From Anadara kagoshimensis (Eukaryota > Mollusca > Bivalvia > Arcoida > Arcidae), in contig CM037861.1 of assembly GCA_021292105.1 (NCBI GenBank), positions 45,260,310 through 45,324,309 on the forward strand: a stretch of 64,000 bases of DNA, read 5' to 3'. The notes below the pieces were generated by a model. That model did not search any database. It was not told the DNA's origin and saw only the letters and a list, made by a program, of their open reading frames with translations. Below are positions 21,201 through 32,335 of this stretch, piece by piece. Each line of letters opens with the position of its first letter. Within the stretch, counting starts at the first letter, position 1. Both the position numbers and the translations under genes were made by a program.

Positions 21201-21472
21201 ATTTATAGATACATACTTTATTGAAAATAAAAATCGATGTTGCCAAATTGTAATTGATAAAAGATTCTTCGGACTTAAGTGTCGATTTATTAGGATTTAG
21301 ATTTCATGCATTCATTATATTTTTATTTACTTTCTAGTAGAAACTTACGAGATGAATAAATTTACTGCCCAATAAAGAAACCAAACAGTACAAAACCATA
21401 AAAATTGGGTGAAATTGTAACTTTAAATACGCAGTAGAGAGGCAGAAAGGAAAAACTTACCGTCAGTGCCAT
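15293..21472 (-). CDS. Clusterin-like secreted protein C1 (417 aa)
   Basis: Eight coding exons, all GT-AG, in transcript order: 21472-21461, 20224-20166, 19832-19777, 18304-18142, 17262-16721, 16456-16331, 16062-15953, 15478-15293 (1,254 bases). Signal peptide MALTVFYTAMVMVFSTMLLH, then ASVSGFDTKR. Residues 74-93 hold C-x10-C-x2-C-x4-C, the spacing of the vertebrate clusterin N-terminal cysteines, preceded by TLNDTTRES. Residues 153-273 are eleven gap-free 11-residue amphipathic repeats (KDVSNVLLKET, DSIIKHSVKGL and so on). CQKVCPSC (298-305), C321 and a C-terminal domain with VVYTGPVVTLNITG follow. Five NxT sequons (61, 79, 344, 365, 381). Human clusterin is a similar length (449 aa) and acts as an extracellular chaperone and apolipoprotein. 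Chaperone or lipid carriage is inferred. The RxxR site of A1/C3 is KENR here. Tail to tail with B2, head to head with A2. AATAAA (minus) at 15,271-15,276. Confidence 0.82.
17778..17955 (+). repeat. Dispersed repeat, best-preserved copy, C1 intron
   Basis: CACGTGACAGGTGTGGCTAGC, GTGCACCCGGCCTCACTTCCCTGG, TGTAAGTTCACGTGTCTAACC, TTTACTTTGCTTCTGGATTGTG, GAACATGGATTAGTATGTTTG. It defines the family for the other copies. A reverse partial copy follows at about 18,035-18,090. The C2 intron has the same at 34,861-35,028. Confidence 0.75.
20385..20515 (+). repeat. 'ACGGCCGTC' repeat, C1 first-intron copy
   Basis: TTGGGTAGCTTTTCAACATCTTC, TTGGTCCAAGCACTACTGATGAGG and CCGAAACGGCCGTCTGGTGC. It is inverted relative to 22,560-22,690, so the pair encloses the C1 first exons and promoter. 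Same arrangement in unit 2 (37,640-37,765 and 39,835-39,945). Confidence 0.75.
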
Positions 21473-22018
21473 GTTTGTTTCTGAAATATAAAATCGGATT
21501 TTTAAAATAATACTTACGTGGGATTTGGTCCTGTTTTTTTTATTTCGTTTTTTTATTTGATTTATTTTTTTATTTTTTGGAATCAAATAGAATGAAGTTG
21601 TAACTGAAAAACATGTATTTGGCTACAGCCAACGCAATTACAAGTAAGACACAATACAAGGTAATGACGCAGCCAACCATACAAGACGTCACAAAAATAT
21701 GACAAACATATTAGAACCACCAACTATAAAAATTTACTTTAAATGGACACTGATGTAAATGTCCCATTGCTACTTCCATTGGGTGGTCATAGTACTGTCA
21801 GAGAATCAAGCACAACCCATCTACTACGCAAGATAATTTCATATTTCTTTTTTAAAAAGGAAAGAAAAAGTAATTATTAAATACTTCTGTAGATTTTTAT
21901 CTAAAAAGCTGAATAATTTTCAGTGTTATCAGATCAACTTAGAGTAACATTGCATAATACATAGAAAAACTTCTGCATGACAAAATTTGGAATAATTCAA
22001 TAAAAAGTTTTCACTTAC

Positions 22019-22075
22019 TTTTGAGGCTTCGACTGTATGAATATGTAAAACCAGGTAGGAATTAGACTTAAATAG
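22019..22075 (-). promoter_or_regulatory. Likely C1 promoter and 5' UTR exon
   Basis: Read on the minus strand, CTATTTAAG (22,075-22,067) is a TATA-like box. About 30 bases later comes a short exon ending in GCCTCAAAA at 22,019, followed by the strong donor GTAAGTGA. The next acceptor (TATATTTCAG) precedes the 20-base exon AAACAAACATGGCACTGACG. An alternative short exon ending CCAAATCCCAC|GTAAGT at about 21,519 is also possible. All of this is repeated upstream of C2. Confidence 0.4.
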
Positions 22076-23242
22076 ATATTGGAACACCGGCTGTTGTCAT
22101 CGATATGTAATAAATATCCAGGATCCGAAAAAAGTACGTGTTTACAATATACAACTGTTTCAATAAAAACACGTTGTATTTCAAATACAAATTTGATATT
22201 TTGTCACAACCTTTTATTTGTTCCTGAAGTTCATTATCTTGCTGATTCAGAAAAATATTAAGTAAATATTCAGTTACATATTATACCAGTTTTATATTTA
22301 CAGCAATATATGAAACCAAACTTATTTCGAAGATGTTGAAAAGCTACCCAAATGACCAAAATATATTTTACCAATTAAGCTAAGGAAATACTTTGCATGA
22401 GGGAGTATACCTTAGTTTTTGAGAAATTTAGAATTTTAACTTGCAGCAAATTTAGACAATTATAGTATATTTCTTACAATAATACGAAATTATGTGATAT
22501 CCTCGGGGTACCAGCCACCAGCAGAGATATCGGCTCAGGGGTTTAAATTACGTATTATACCAGTTTTATATTTACAGTACTAGACGGCCGTTTCAGAATA
22601 CAATTCCTCATCAGTAGTGCTTGGACCAAAATTATAAAACCAAAATTATTTTGAAGATGTTAAAAAACTACCCAAAGGACCAACATCTTATTTTAGTCAA
22701 GCATGTAGCTTTCTAACTATGTGACCACTACTCTCTGTCACATATATTGAACAACATTATACTAGGGTATAGGTGGTGGGGTTAAATTATTCACCCGTTT
22801 ATTTTTACAACGAATATCAAGTTGCATCTAGTCCCTAATTTATGTTAACATCAACAAGAAATTACAGTAAACAAGAAAGTGTCAGAATTTACATCACCAT
22901 TACGAAAAGTTTTTATACTGGTTCAGCAATGAAACAGAAAATGAAGCGTTTATATAAATAATAAGACTGTAGAATGTGATGATGGTAAAGGTATGTATGA
23001 AATCGGAATGTTTAGGGGCAACATAATATACCTTCTGTGTCATAGCAAGTCTCTTCCAGGGATGGCATACTGCCATTCTTTTGTTCGGAGAGCGAGATCT
23101 CATCCAGCAATCACACTGAACTAGAGGATGTTATTTATTTACGCAGTGTATAATCAAAAGTTAATTTATATTGTTATATGGATAAATACGATATATACAC
23201 ATAACATGTACTCTTTATTGTTTGAAATATTTATCTCTCATG

Positions 23243-23249
<7 letters not shown>

Positions 23250-23321
<72 letters not shown>
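23250..23321. repeat. (GA)n microsatellite
   Basis: About 36 uninterrupted GA units. The unit 2/3 counterpart at 40,508-40,558 is shorter and interrupted by GG. Confidence 0.95.
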
Positions 23322-23322
<1 letters not shown>

Positions 23323-23804
23323 AGATATGATTCAGAAAGAGTAAAAGCGATTTGTAACAAACTAACAAACGTGAAATCAAATGATATTACGGGTTTTAAT
23401 TTTACCGCACTAGACGGCCGTTTCGGAATACAAGTCCTCATCAGTATTGCGTGGACTCAAATTGTGAAAATAAAAATTGTATCAAGGCGTTAAAAATATA
23501 AAAAGGAACAAAATACATTTAACCAAATTTTGCTAAGGAAATAGTTTTTGTATCTTGGATTAAAAGTTCTGGTTTTAAGGTATGTAGCCACAGAAGATGT
23601 AACCTGCCCAAATTCTTTGATCGACAGTGATGTAAATTTTGTTTAGCATCCGTGTCTGATTCCATAACATACTGAACTTTTAACAAGAAACGCATACAGA
23701 TGTAGACAATTTTATATACCAATCTGGTGCTCTACGTTAAACAACTGCTTTCGATAAATGCAATATAAAAACAAAATTGGTATCAATATAGCAATGCAAA
23801 ATAA

Positions 23805-23839
<35 letters not shown>

Positions 23840-23860
23840 AATAAATAAATAAATAAATTC
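23805..23860. repeat. (AAAT)n microsatellite
   Basis: Tandem AAAT/AATA units with one slip. Counterpart at 41,040-41,095. Confidence 0.9.
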
Positions 23861-24404
23861 TAATAAAATCAACTGAGAAGATTGGATAACTACACTAAAC
23901 AATATATATTAGAGGGTCTCTATTGTTCAAAGCGCCGTTAGTTAAACCAGTTGGTTAATAAAAAATTGTATATGTATTTTTATGTAAAGGCAATATTTTA
24001 AAAATACTCGTTAAAAGTTAATGCATACAATTGTTACTATCAAAATGAAGCAGTTAAAGTCAAAACTGTCAAAATATCAATTATATTATTTGTAGTTTAT
24101 ATAACATTTTGAATTTTCACTAACCATTTGAATAATCTAATGGAGCTTTGAGCAACCGGGCCTAGAACTGGAATAACCCATCCGTATTATGTTAACTGAT
24201 TTAAGATATTTTGTATTTTTGAGAAATTAACAATGAAGTGAAGAAGATAATTATACATTAAACGATACTACCCGCGAACTCACAGATTTAGTTAAGGTGT
24301 GCGATGTCAAACTAAATGAAACAGTTGAAAGTTGTAATAGATGTACAAAAATATCATTTGCCTCGTCAAGGTATGTCACTTAAGTATTAAGTGTTTGTAC
24401 AATG

Positions 24405-24625
24405 AAGGTAGATCAGGTGGTAGAGTTCTCACTTCGTATGTAGGGTTCGGAGTAGCGACTGTTCTTTCGCAAAGCACTCCGCTTTTAGAAATGAAAATCA
24501 CGGGGAAACCTTAAAAACCAATGTCCCGATTCACGTGTGATACGTCAAAGAACCCTCCCTGCAGCTTCGCTTATAGCTGGGAAATCTCGATATAAGTGAG
24601 ATATTCTTGACGTTTACGTAAAATC

Positions 24626-24709
<84 letters not shown>
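24405..24709 (+). mobile_element. SINE with long (AATC)n tail, A2 intron
   Basis: Orthologue of 2,057-2,360. The tail at about 24,627-24,709 is about 20 AATC units, longer than in A1 (about 11) and A3 (about 13). Confidence 0.75.
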
Positions 24710-24712
<3 letters not shown>

Positions 24713-26310
24713 ACCAATATATCGATTAAGTTTATAGTCTGTGCAAGGGAAATTTATATATTCAAAACTTAAAAATTAGTTAAAATGAAACTTATTCATA
24801 ACCGAATTTATTCTTTGTATAAACTGTTTAACAGGTATGACGATTCTTTTTGTTACATATTATTGAAATGTTTTGTTGCAATAATGCAATTTTATTTTTT
24901 TTATAAACAGTAAGGAAGTCATAGAGGAAGAAAACACAGATTCACAAACAAAAGCCATGGAGTTATTATTTCTACCACTTACTACTGGAGCCATTACATT
25001 AAAAGTTTTAGAGGGACAACTAGGGGACATATGTGCTTACTGGGACCTGATGCGGCAAAAATATTTATAGGACAGTTTGTCAATCTTGCAAAGGACGTTA
25101 GCAAAGCTCTGTTGAAAGGCGCAAACTCTGTAATAAAGAACTCAGTCAAAGAACTGGTGCAAATTGGGGAAAATCTTGCCAAGTTTGCAAAGGATATTGG
25201 AAAAGGTCTGGGGAAATCATTAAAAGGCATAACTAAAGGCGCTGTTCGTATTTCTAAAGAAGTGCTCAACAGTATTAAAAATGTTGGCTCAAAAGTGCAA
25301 AAAGCAGCCGAAAGCACGATAAAAAATGCAGCAAAAGCCATAAGCAGTGCGACGAAAAAAGTGGGAAATCTTACTAAAAAAGTTGGAAAGGCCGCCGTGA
25401 AGGTAGTACATAGAACAGTCCACAGAGTCGCTCGAGTCGTCCGAAGTAAGTACATATAACAATTGTACCTAAGTTTTCAGGAATTAGAATTTAATCAGTA
25501 TATGACAAAAATAACCAAGTGTTTTATTGATGTGGGGTGTATAAAAAGTACCAAATTATATAAAGGTGTCTAAGAACACGTTAAACTGTTTCAAGTTGCC
25601 ATGTCGTCACATGCGGACAGCATCGATGTGAGGTGTGTTAAATATAATGAGGGAAAAATTTGAAATACAAATCGACGTAGCTATAAGCGGTTCTCATGTT
25701 GAATAAGAATGTGCCTCAACAGTATCATAAAAATGTCCACAAACATTACACCAATGAATCGCCGTTTTAGATATGAATAACATTTTTATTTTGCTTTTCA
25801 ACCCCGATAAGTTTGAAAGGCTTGGTGCGTCTAACTGCATATTATAATACGTTCTTACATTTTTTTTGCAATGCATATATTATACAATGTAATGGTTGAC
25901 TAGATTTTCTATAAAGGTCAAATCGGCAATGATGTATAGGATTTTAACAAGGAATATTGAAAGTCGCAAACTCTACGAGTGTTAAAAGGGCCAGTGAAAA
26001 AAACTGATAGAAATCGGGTAAGATTTTGACAATATCACAGATGGTAAACACCACGATCTAGGATTCCATTCCGAAAAATATCTTAGAATTCTTTTTATTT
26101 CTGTATCATTTTTTCCTTCAATTTTTGAATTATAGGCGTGGTTAGATTTAGAAGATGGGGTAAAAGAAGTATAAGAGAAAGGCGTGGCCTGGAGGAATGC
26201 CAGAAGGTCTGTCCTTCCTGTATGAAGCTAGATGGTTCAGACTCTACTCAAACACTGAGAAAAGGTAGGTTTATATAGAATATTACTGTATCTACATACC
26301 ATTTTCCATG

Positions 26311-26476
26311 TACGAGTCCTTCGTAAAAGACCTTAAAACCGACTTTCCCTGTTACGGTATGATTGGCACGCTAAAGAAAAACATTTTTGACACTTTACTT
26401 ATAGCTGGTGACTTTTCGATATAAGTGAAATATGTTTGATTAAAACGGAAAACCCCAATCAATTAATCAATAAAAA
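26311..26476 (+). mobile_element. SINE 3' fragment, A2 intron
   Basis: Orthologue of 4,152-4,311, with the CGATATAAGTGAAATATG block intact. Confidence 0.6.
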
Positions 26477-26583
26477 TACTCATATACTGTTAAATTTAAT
26501 TGCATGTACAGTACAGGCATGTCGAAAGTTTAACACCAAGCTTACGATTCGGGCCGAATGAGTAGCTCAATTCCGTCCCTCGT

Positions 26584-27067
26584 CAGAGTGGTGCCATATA
26601 TATTAGGACACTTTGTAAAATTCTTCTTTATTTCATATAAAACCATATATTTTTAAAAAAATTCTCAAAAAATTATTTCTTGGTCAATTTCAATGATTTT
26701 TTCATCCTTTAATGAAAAATTAGTTGTAGTTTCTTCCAATAATGTTCAAAATATTGTCCGTCTTATAACAGTCAAGAAAACATAAGCTGAACAGCATTGT
26801 AATTTTTTAACAGCCATGTGAAGCATGATTATATATTAAATTTCAATTTTAGAAATTTTCCGTTAAATTTTAAATGATTATCTATTAAAAACAAAGAAAC
26901 TGTCTTTTTTAATTATTTTTAAGAAAAACAAATTTTACATTTAACAGTGAAAAAATCATTGAAATTGACCAAGAAATAAATTTTTGAGAATTTTTATAAA
27001 ATATATGGTTTTATATGAAATAAAGAAGGATTTTACAAAGCGTCCGAATATATATGGCACCACTCTG
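26584..27067. mobile_element. MITE, second copy (A2 intron)
   Basis: Orthologue of 4,421-4,910, from CAGAGTGGTGCC to GGCACCACTCTG. Internal sequence is nearly the same, 484 bases. Confidence 0.85.
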
Positions 27068-27578
27068 TATATCTCAACAGCTGGTAGCTTTTCAGCCAGC
27101 CACATTTCCACTTCTCTTTGCTGCTCAGTGTTTAACTTTCGACAGGTCTGTAATGTACATTGTATTTTCACGTTAAAAATACAAAACCTTTTCTATTACG
27201 CCTAATGTTTCTATTTCATAACTCGAGATTCTTTACTTCAGGATTGTTGTGAATATTTAAATTTTTATACAATGCAGTATTTATGTCTCTATGTTAGTAA
27301 CTACAATTCAAAAATCATACAACCACAAAAACTTTGGAGACGTAGTCATGTGACAATTAAGAGATAACAGAAAACTTAGAATACAAAATTATTCTCTTAG
27401 ATACTAACAACAAGCTTTAAAATAGTAACAATAAAAAACTGACCTCGAGTCATGGCCATGAAATGATTTTATAAATACTTTAAAATCTGGAAAATTTACA
27501 AAAATTTTACATGATCACATTCGCGTTCTAATGCATTTACTCGTACACCCTAATAAACAAGTACTTGTGGTTTTAAAG

Positions 27579-27900
27579 GCCTCTGCGGTAGCTCAGTTGG
27601 TAGAGTCCTCGCTCCGTTAGTGTGAGGTCGTGGGTTTGAACCCCGACCGGGCCTGACCCAAGACTTGAAAGTGGGTAGTGACTGTTCTTTCGCCAAGCAC
27701 TCGGCATTACGAAATGAAAGTCATGGTTCTTTCGGAATGGAACTTAAAATAAACGAGGTCCCGTGTCACGGTGGGCTTGGCACGATAAAGAACACTGCTG
27801 TATAATACCATCAACGCAACGCACACGCACAAGCATAACTTCTGCACCTTCGCCTATAGTTGGCGACATCTCGATAAAAGTGAAATATTCTTGACTGGTG
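27579..27900 (+). mobile_element. tRNA-derived SINE, A2 intron
   Basis: GCGGTAGCTCAGTTGGTAGAG head and GGGTTTGAACCCC. Unlike the A1 orthologue it keeps the body end CCTATAGTTGGCGACATCTCGATAAAAGTGAAATATTCTTGACTGG. Confidence 0.85.
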
Positions 27901-28251
27901 CTTTATAAATACTATCTATATGTGTTATATTTTAGTTTGTGGAGCTGATCATACCAAGAAACAAGATGAACTAATGAGAAGGATAAAGCTAAATCAACGC
28001 CTGCTTAATATAACGCTAGCTGCTACGGACAACATCGTCAATATGGTAAGGGGTATTTATTAAAACATTTAATTGTCTACAAATGACGTTTAAAGTGCTA
28101 TAACTTCCATTACCATGTACAGCAAATTGAATAACGCAGGTGTTTTATTTCATCTTAATAGACTAATGGTTACAGTTTAATAACCTCATAATTGGTAATA
28201 TTTGAACTCTACTGATGAAGTAATTGAAAAATTAAAAATTAATTACAAAGG

Positions 28252-28440
28252 TTGGCTCAAAAGTACAAAAAGCAGCTAAAACCACGATCAAAAATGCAGC
28301 AATAACGCTAAATAATACACCGTAAAAAGATGGAAATCTGACTAAAAAGTTGGAAAGGCCGCCGTGAAGGTAATACATAAAAGGTCCACAGAGTCGCTTG
28401 AGTCGTCCGAAGTAAGCTTAAGTTTTCAGGAATTAGAATT
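28252..28440 (+). pseudogene. Fossil 11-mer exon in last A2 intron
   Basis: Same internal duplication as at 6,062-6,230; the TAA in CACCGTAAAAAG is shared. Confidence 0.75.
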
Positions 28441-28945
28441 TAATCCGTATTAGGCAAGAATTATCCAATTTACTAACCTCAAATTTGTATTATATAAAAT
28501 CTACTGATTAATAATTGCTAATTTTTCAATGTAAAAGAACCCGGTCAAGCGGCACAAGTGCTCAATTGTAGTCTTAATAATGTGCACTAGCATACAGTTG
28601 TCGTAACGGGTAAATATAATTAGATGTTTATACGTTTTCACTATTACAGGTGACGTTTGATCCGAGTGTTTACAGCATAACCTCTGGTGGAGTAGTTTAC
28701 ACCGACCCTATAGTAACCTTGAACATCACTGGTGCAATATCAGATTTTGTGAGCAGTAAACCTTTTAATCCGATGGAAATCACTCCATTTGCAACAGAAA
28801 TCATCGACGAGCTATCACTGTTAGTTTAAAACTTGTTTTAAGATAATAAACAAATGAAACTAAAGATTTTGTTTTGTAGTATTTTCATTACATGATTTCA
28901 ACACATATTTATGTAATGCCGAAGTTTGCTTGCGTGTGTGAGAGT

Positions 28946-29100
28946 AACCAAAACAAATATACAAATCCATGTCCAAACCATAATACCAAAGCAAAGTAAA
29001 AACTTTGAAGCTGTAAAACTAGAACTTTCAACAGGGAAGTGAGGCCGGGTGCTAAGGAAAGGTAATCACCTCCTGATTTGCTAGCTACATCTGCCACATT
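28946..29100 (-). repeat. Dispersed repeat downstream of A2
   Basis: Reverse copy with GTGAGGCCGGGTGC; orthologue of 6,762-6,917. Confidence 0.75.
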
Positions 29101-29339
29101 GGAAATGAAAAGAACATAGATACATGGGACGCCAAATATATCTAGGAGACATCATACATATCAACAAAATTCCGGTGACGGCCATAAAACGATAAGCCTA
29201 GCTAGGTCTGCAATATCCTTGCGTCAACAATTTATTCGTAAGCAGCTTCCTTCGATGTATTAATTCCTCGTAGTGGGAACAAGCTCTATCGCGGCGTATT
29301 AATTATGGAATAAATTGTAGTAATTAATATAAAAAATAT

Positions 29340-29765
29340 TAGTTGGTCCGACCTCACTTTCCTAAAGTCAGTTCACGTAATTGACTAAATATTTCAGAAT
29401 TTGGGATTGTGATTTCGACATGAACTTGTATGTTTGTGTTTGATATACATGTACAATGGTTCTGTGTGTTTATTCTTTTTATATTTTACTACAATAAGAA
29501 ACATGAGAAAAATAATTCAACGTTTTCAGTTTTCCTTATCAACTCGCTTAAATGGCGGTATATCAGTATGGGTATTCACTATTTGGTAACATCAGACATT
29601 GTTATAAATCTTCCAAATGTACATACTAGTATTGTGAAAAAACCCATTCCTTCTAAAAGACTTGAACAAATTGATGGATGTATTTATACTTCCCCGGTGG
29701 AAGTTTACGTGTTTAATCTAATTTGTCAGTTTCAAAATTTTTACTTGGACATGGATTAGTATATA
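29340..29765 (+). repeat. Chimeric conserved block upstream of B3
   Basis: The left part (CGACCTCACTTTCCTAAAGTC; TTTGATATACATGTACAATGG) matches the B-alpha block of unit 1 (7,265). From about 29,475 (ACAATAAGAAACATGAGAAAAA) it matches the B-beta block (10,960). An ORF of 109 codons (29,430-29,759) runs through. Its hybrid make-up marks a recombination point. Confidence 0.6.
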
Positions 29766-30258
29766 TCCAGTGTTCGTGAAGTTTTATATCCAATGTCATG
29801 TTTATTGTGTGTTTTGTTTTCTTATTTCGCGCGTTTTGTTGTTGGCGACATTAGAAATTAACAATTAAATTTTAATACAAAAAGTTTAAAATGTCAAGTT
29901 GATTATTCTATTTTTGCTACAAACTTTATATTAAAGTTTAGAGAAAGCAATAATAACTTTTTAAATTTATTTACTATTTAAGCGGACAGTTTAATGTTTC
30001 TCTATATAAGAGATAACTGTCACCATACAGGGATTTAAATAGGTCACTCGCTATATTGATAAAATGTACATGTAAATAGTTTATACTTGTTGGATTATTT
30101 AAGTACATGTGCAAAGTCACGTGACACTTATGTATATTTGTAAAACACAAGCTCCACTATGAACTCCCCTACGTAACGACATTCTATTCGGCGATAAGGT
30201 ATATTCCCATTTTATGACCTCTGGTAAATACAGAAAGTTTAAACGTTAAAAGAGAAAG

Positions 30259-30840
30259 ATGTCGACAAGAGATGATAAAAAGTCTACCGCTTCCGACCCT
30301 GAGAGACAGAAATATGTGGTTTCAAGAATTATCATGGCACTGGTAACTGCAATAGTGACATTTTGTCTGGGGTATTATTTTATACCGTCGCCATCGCCAA
30401 GGTTAGAGGCTCCTGTCGATAGACTTTTATATGCACTGAAATGGCAGATTATATCGGCCATATCCATATTTATAGGAATACATAAAATTAGTAACACACG
30501 TTTTAGCACAGCAGCCATTGATCCTGTATATGGTAAAGCCGAGCACCTGCTGGAGGTTCCAAAGAGGTATTTACAGAATACAGTGGAACAGTTTATCATT
30601 CATTTTGTGGGTCAACTAGTACTTAGTACATACCTATCTCCAGAATCCATGCAAGTTATTCCACTTCTAACACTGCTGTTTTTGGCAGCGAGAATATTAT
30701 TTTTAATCGGCTACCTAAAATCACCGAAGCACAGAGCAATGGGATTCGCACTGACACATCTTCCAATTTTATTTACATTTGTGTATTGTTTATTTTGTTT
30801 AGTTTTCTATGATTTGAAAGTCATCAATATATTAAAATGA
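30259..30840 (+). CDS. MAPEG-family TMEM79-like membrane protein B3
   Basis: B-beta copy (MSTRDD), 193 aa. A one-base insertion in the usual stop context (ATATATTAAAATGA for ATATATAAAA) adds Leu-Lys before TGA. Five helices and RYLQNTVEQF as in B2. Differences from B2 are few (for example K18 for Q and L57 for V). It is the only B gene in unit 2, tail to tail with C2. Confidence 0.8.
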   Translation: MSTRDDKKSTASDPERQKYVVSRIIMALVTAIVTFCLGYYFIPSPSPRLEAPVDRLLYALKWQIISAISIFIGIHKISNTRFSTAAIDPVYGKAEHLLEVPKRYLQNTVEQFIIHFVGQLVLSTYLSPESMQVIPLLTLLFLAARILFLIGYLKSPKHRAMGFALTHLPILFTFVYCLFCLVFYDLKVINILK

Positions 30841-32335
30841 ACACAATCATTGTACAAGTATTACAAGTAGTTGTAAATACGCTGTATTTTATAAGATAAA
30901 ATGACTGTACTGGCCAGGAATCATATTAGTGCAAAACGTATATACAAATTGTTGACGTTAATATTTGAAGTGTCACATATTTGATTGCAGACTTAATGAA
31001 GAAAAACTCTTCTATGAATAAAAAGTGCTCTATTCGGCCATTTTTTTCGAATGTTCCATTTTGTAATTATTTATAAAAGTCATAATAGTTGATTAAACAG
31101 AGAATAATAAGCCTTACAGGCGGCATTGTTATGTACTTTTATGAGTGATTATTGCTGAGTGATTGATATTGGTTTGAATGACCTCAACCCACAAAGACTG
31201 TTACCATTGGTTTGCATCAATAGGCATATTTTACTGAACATACAATCCACTCTCTTGAGTATTTATTATATGATGTTCTTGAATCACACGCAAAGATAAT
31301 TGACTTCACGTAGTTCCGTTTTTCTTTCAATCTCAATTTCGATTACACATGGGACAGGTGGAGTCAAACAGGAGGATCTTGGTCCTAAGAACACCATGCC
31401 TTACTTCCCTGGTGGAAATTCACTTGTTACACTTAATTTTCCAGTTTCTGCTTTGTTTTAGGACATGAATTGGTATGTTTGTTTTTGATTCAACTACAAT
31501 AGCATATGTTTTCCAATATTTAAGACACCATTCTGTTTGGTTAAACAATGCTTTTGTTTGAATACCAAACGTTGTAACCTACGAGGACGGGTCAATAAGT
31601 GACCAACTTATACCATTTCCGATTATCCAAAAGGTCATGATTTTAGTACTTTGTTTCAAATTTTACGCGTATCGAGTCATTCTTTTATAGGATATTGAAT
31701 GTGAAATATTGCTATTGATGCCCAAGAAAAGTACAATAACTTGAATGAAATTGCTGAGGTTAACTCTCTTAAGGTGTTTTCTCTAATAGGACAACGCAGA
31801 GTGCTGTATAGCAAAACGGGTATGAGTTAATACCATTTCCTACCTATTCGCCTGTCCTATCTTCTTTTTCCCAAAATTGAAAAATGATGACGTCGTTTCG
31901 ATCTGACGAAGAAGTCAGTATCGGATCAATGGAACAAACCTGGTCCTTTTACGATCTAGGCTGATATCACTTGAACATCGTTGGTCTAAGTGCATCACAT
32001 TAGAGGACAATAACATAAAAAGGAGGGGTTGATCTCAATCGGAAATAAGTTAGTCTGGTACTTATTGACTCGCTCTCGTACTTCGCGATTTGCATTTTTA
32101 CGCACTTTTACATACTTATGTATGTAAGTTCACATGTTTAACTTCAAAGTTTTTCTTTGCTTTTTGGGGGATTGTGATTTGGACATGAAGTAGTACTGCA
32201 TGTTTGTTTTGGCTACTTTCTAATGTGTTTTTTACAGTTCTGGTAATTGCAATATTGAAGAAACAACTTACTGTAGAATTAAATTTGAATGAAATTTACA
32301 CATTCATTGTAGTTTTATTTAGCATTGTTTACATT
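30841..32335. other. B3-C2 intergenic stretch
   Basis: B 3' flank as in unit 1, a dispersed repeat at 31,395-31,500 and another fragment at about 32,120-32,210. About 1 kb present in units 1 and 3 is missing here near 31,720. No gene seen. Confidence 0.5.

Larger units (their letters stand above)
22076..24223. other. C1-A2 head-to-head spacer, repeats only
   Basis: No gene seen. It holds a fragment at 22,270-22,365, a reverse 'ACGGCCGT' repeat at 22,560-22,690 and another at 23,400-23,475, a (GA)n tract at 23,250-23,321 and an (AAAT)n tract at 23,805-23,860. The whole stretch recurs at 39,327-41,462. Neither a signal-peptide exon nor the GFDTKR-type exon for A2 could be found here. Confidence 0.55.
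24224..28829 (+). pseudogene. Clusterin-like gene A2, broken
   Basis: Exons match A1: 24224-24370, 24911-25445, 26136-26264, 27936-28045, 28650-28829, with splice sites kept. Lesions: a 16-base deletion in the first exon (after ATAATTATAC) shifts the frame; one base is missing in the 11-mer exon (ACATATGTGCTTACTGG against A1 ACATATGTACCTTACTGG), which leads to an early stop; the fourth cysteine of C-x10-C-x2-C-x4-C is Phe (ATCATTTGCC). No signal-peptide or GFDTKR exon is seen upstream. The 1-base loss and the Cys-to-Phe change are shared with A3, so they predate the latest duplication. Downstream exons (CQKVCPSC, VVYTDPIVTLNITG) remain open. Confidence 0.8.

Noticed and set aside
23128..23493. 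121-codon frame containing a run of Arg-Glu
   Set aside because: It is a (GA)n microsatellite read through; the unit 3 copy differs in repeat length.
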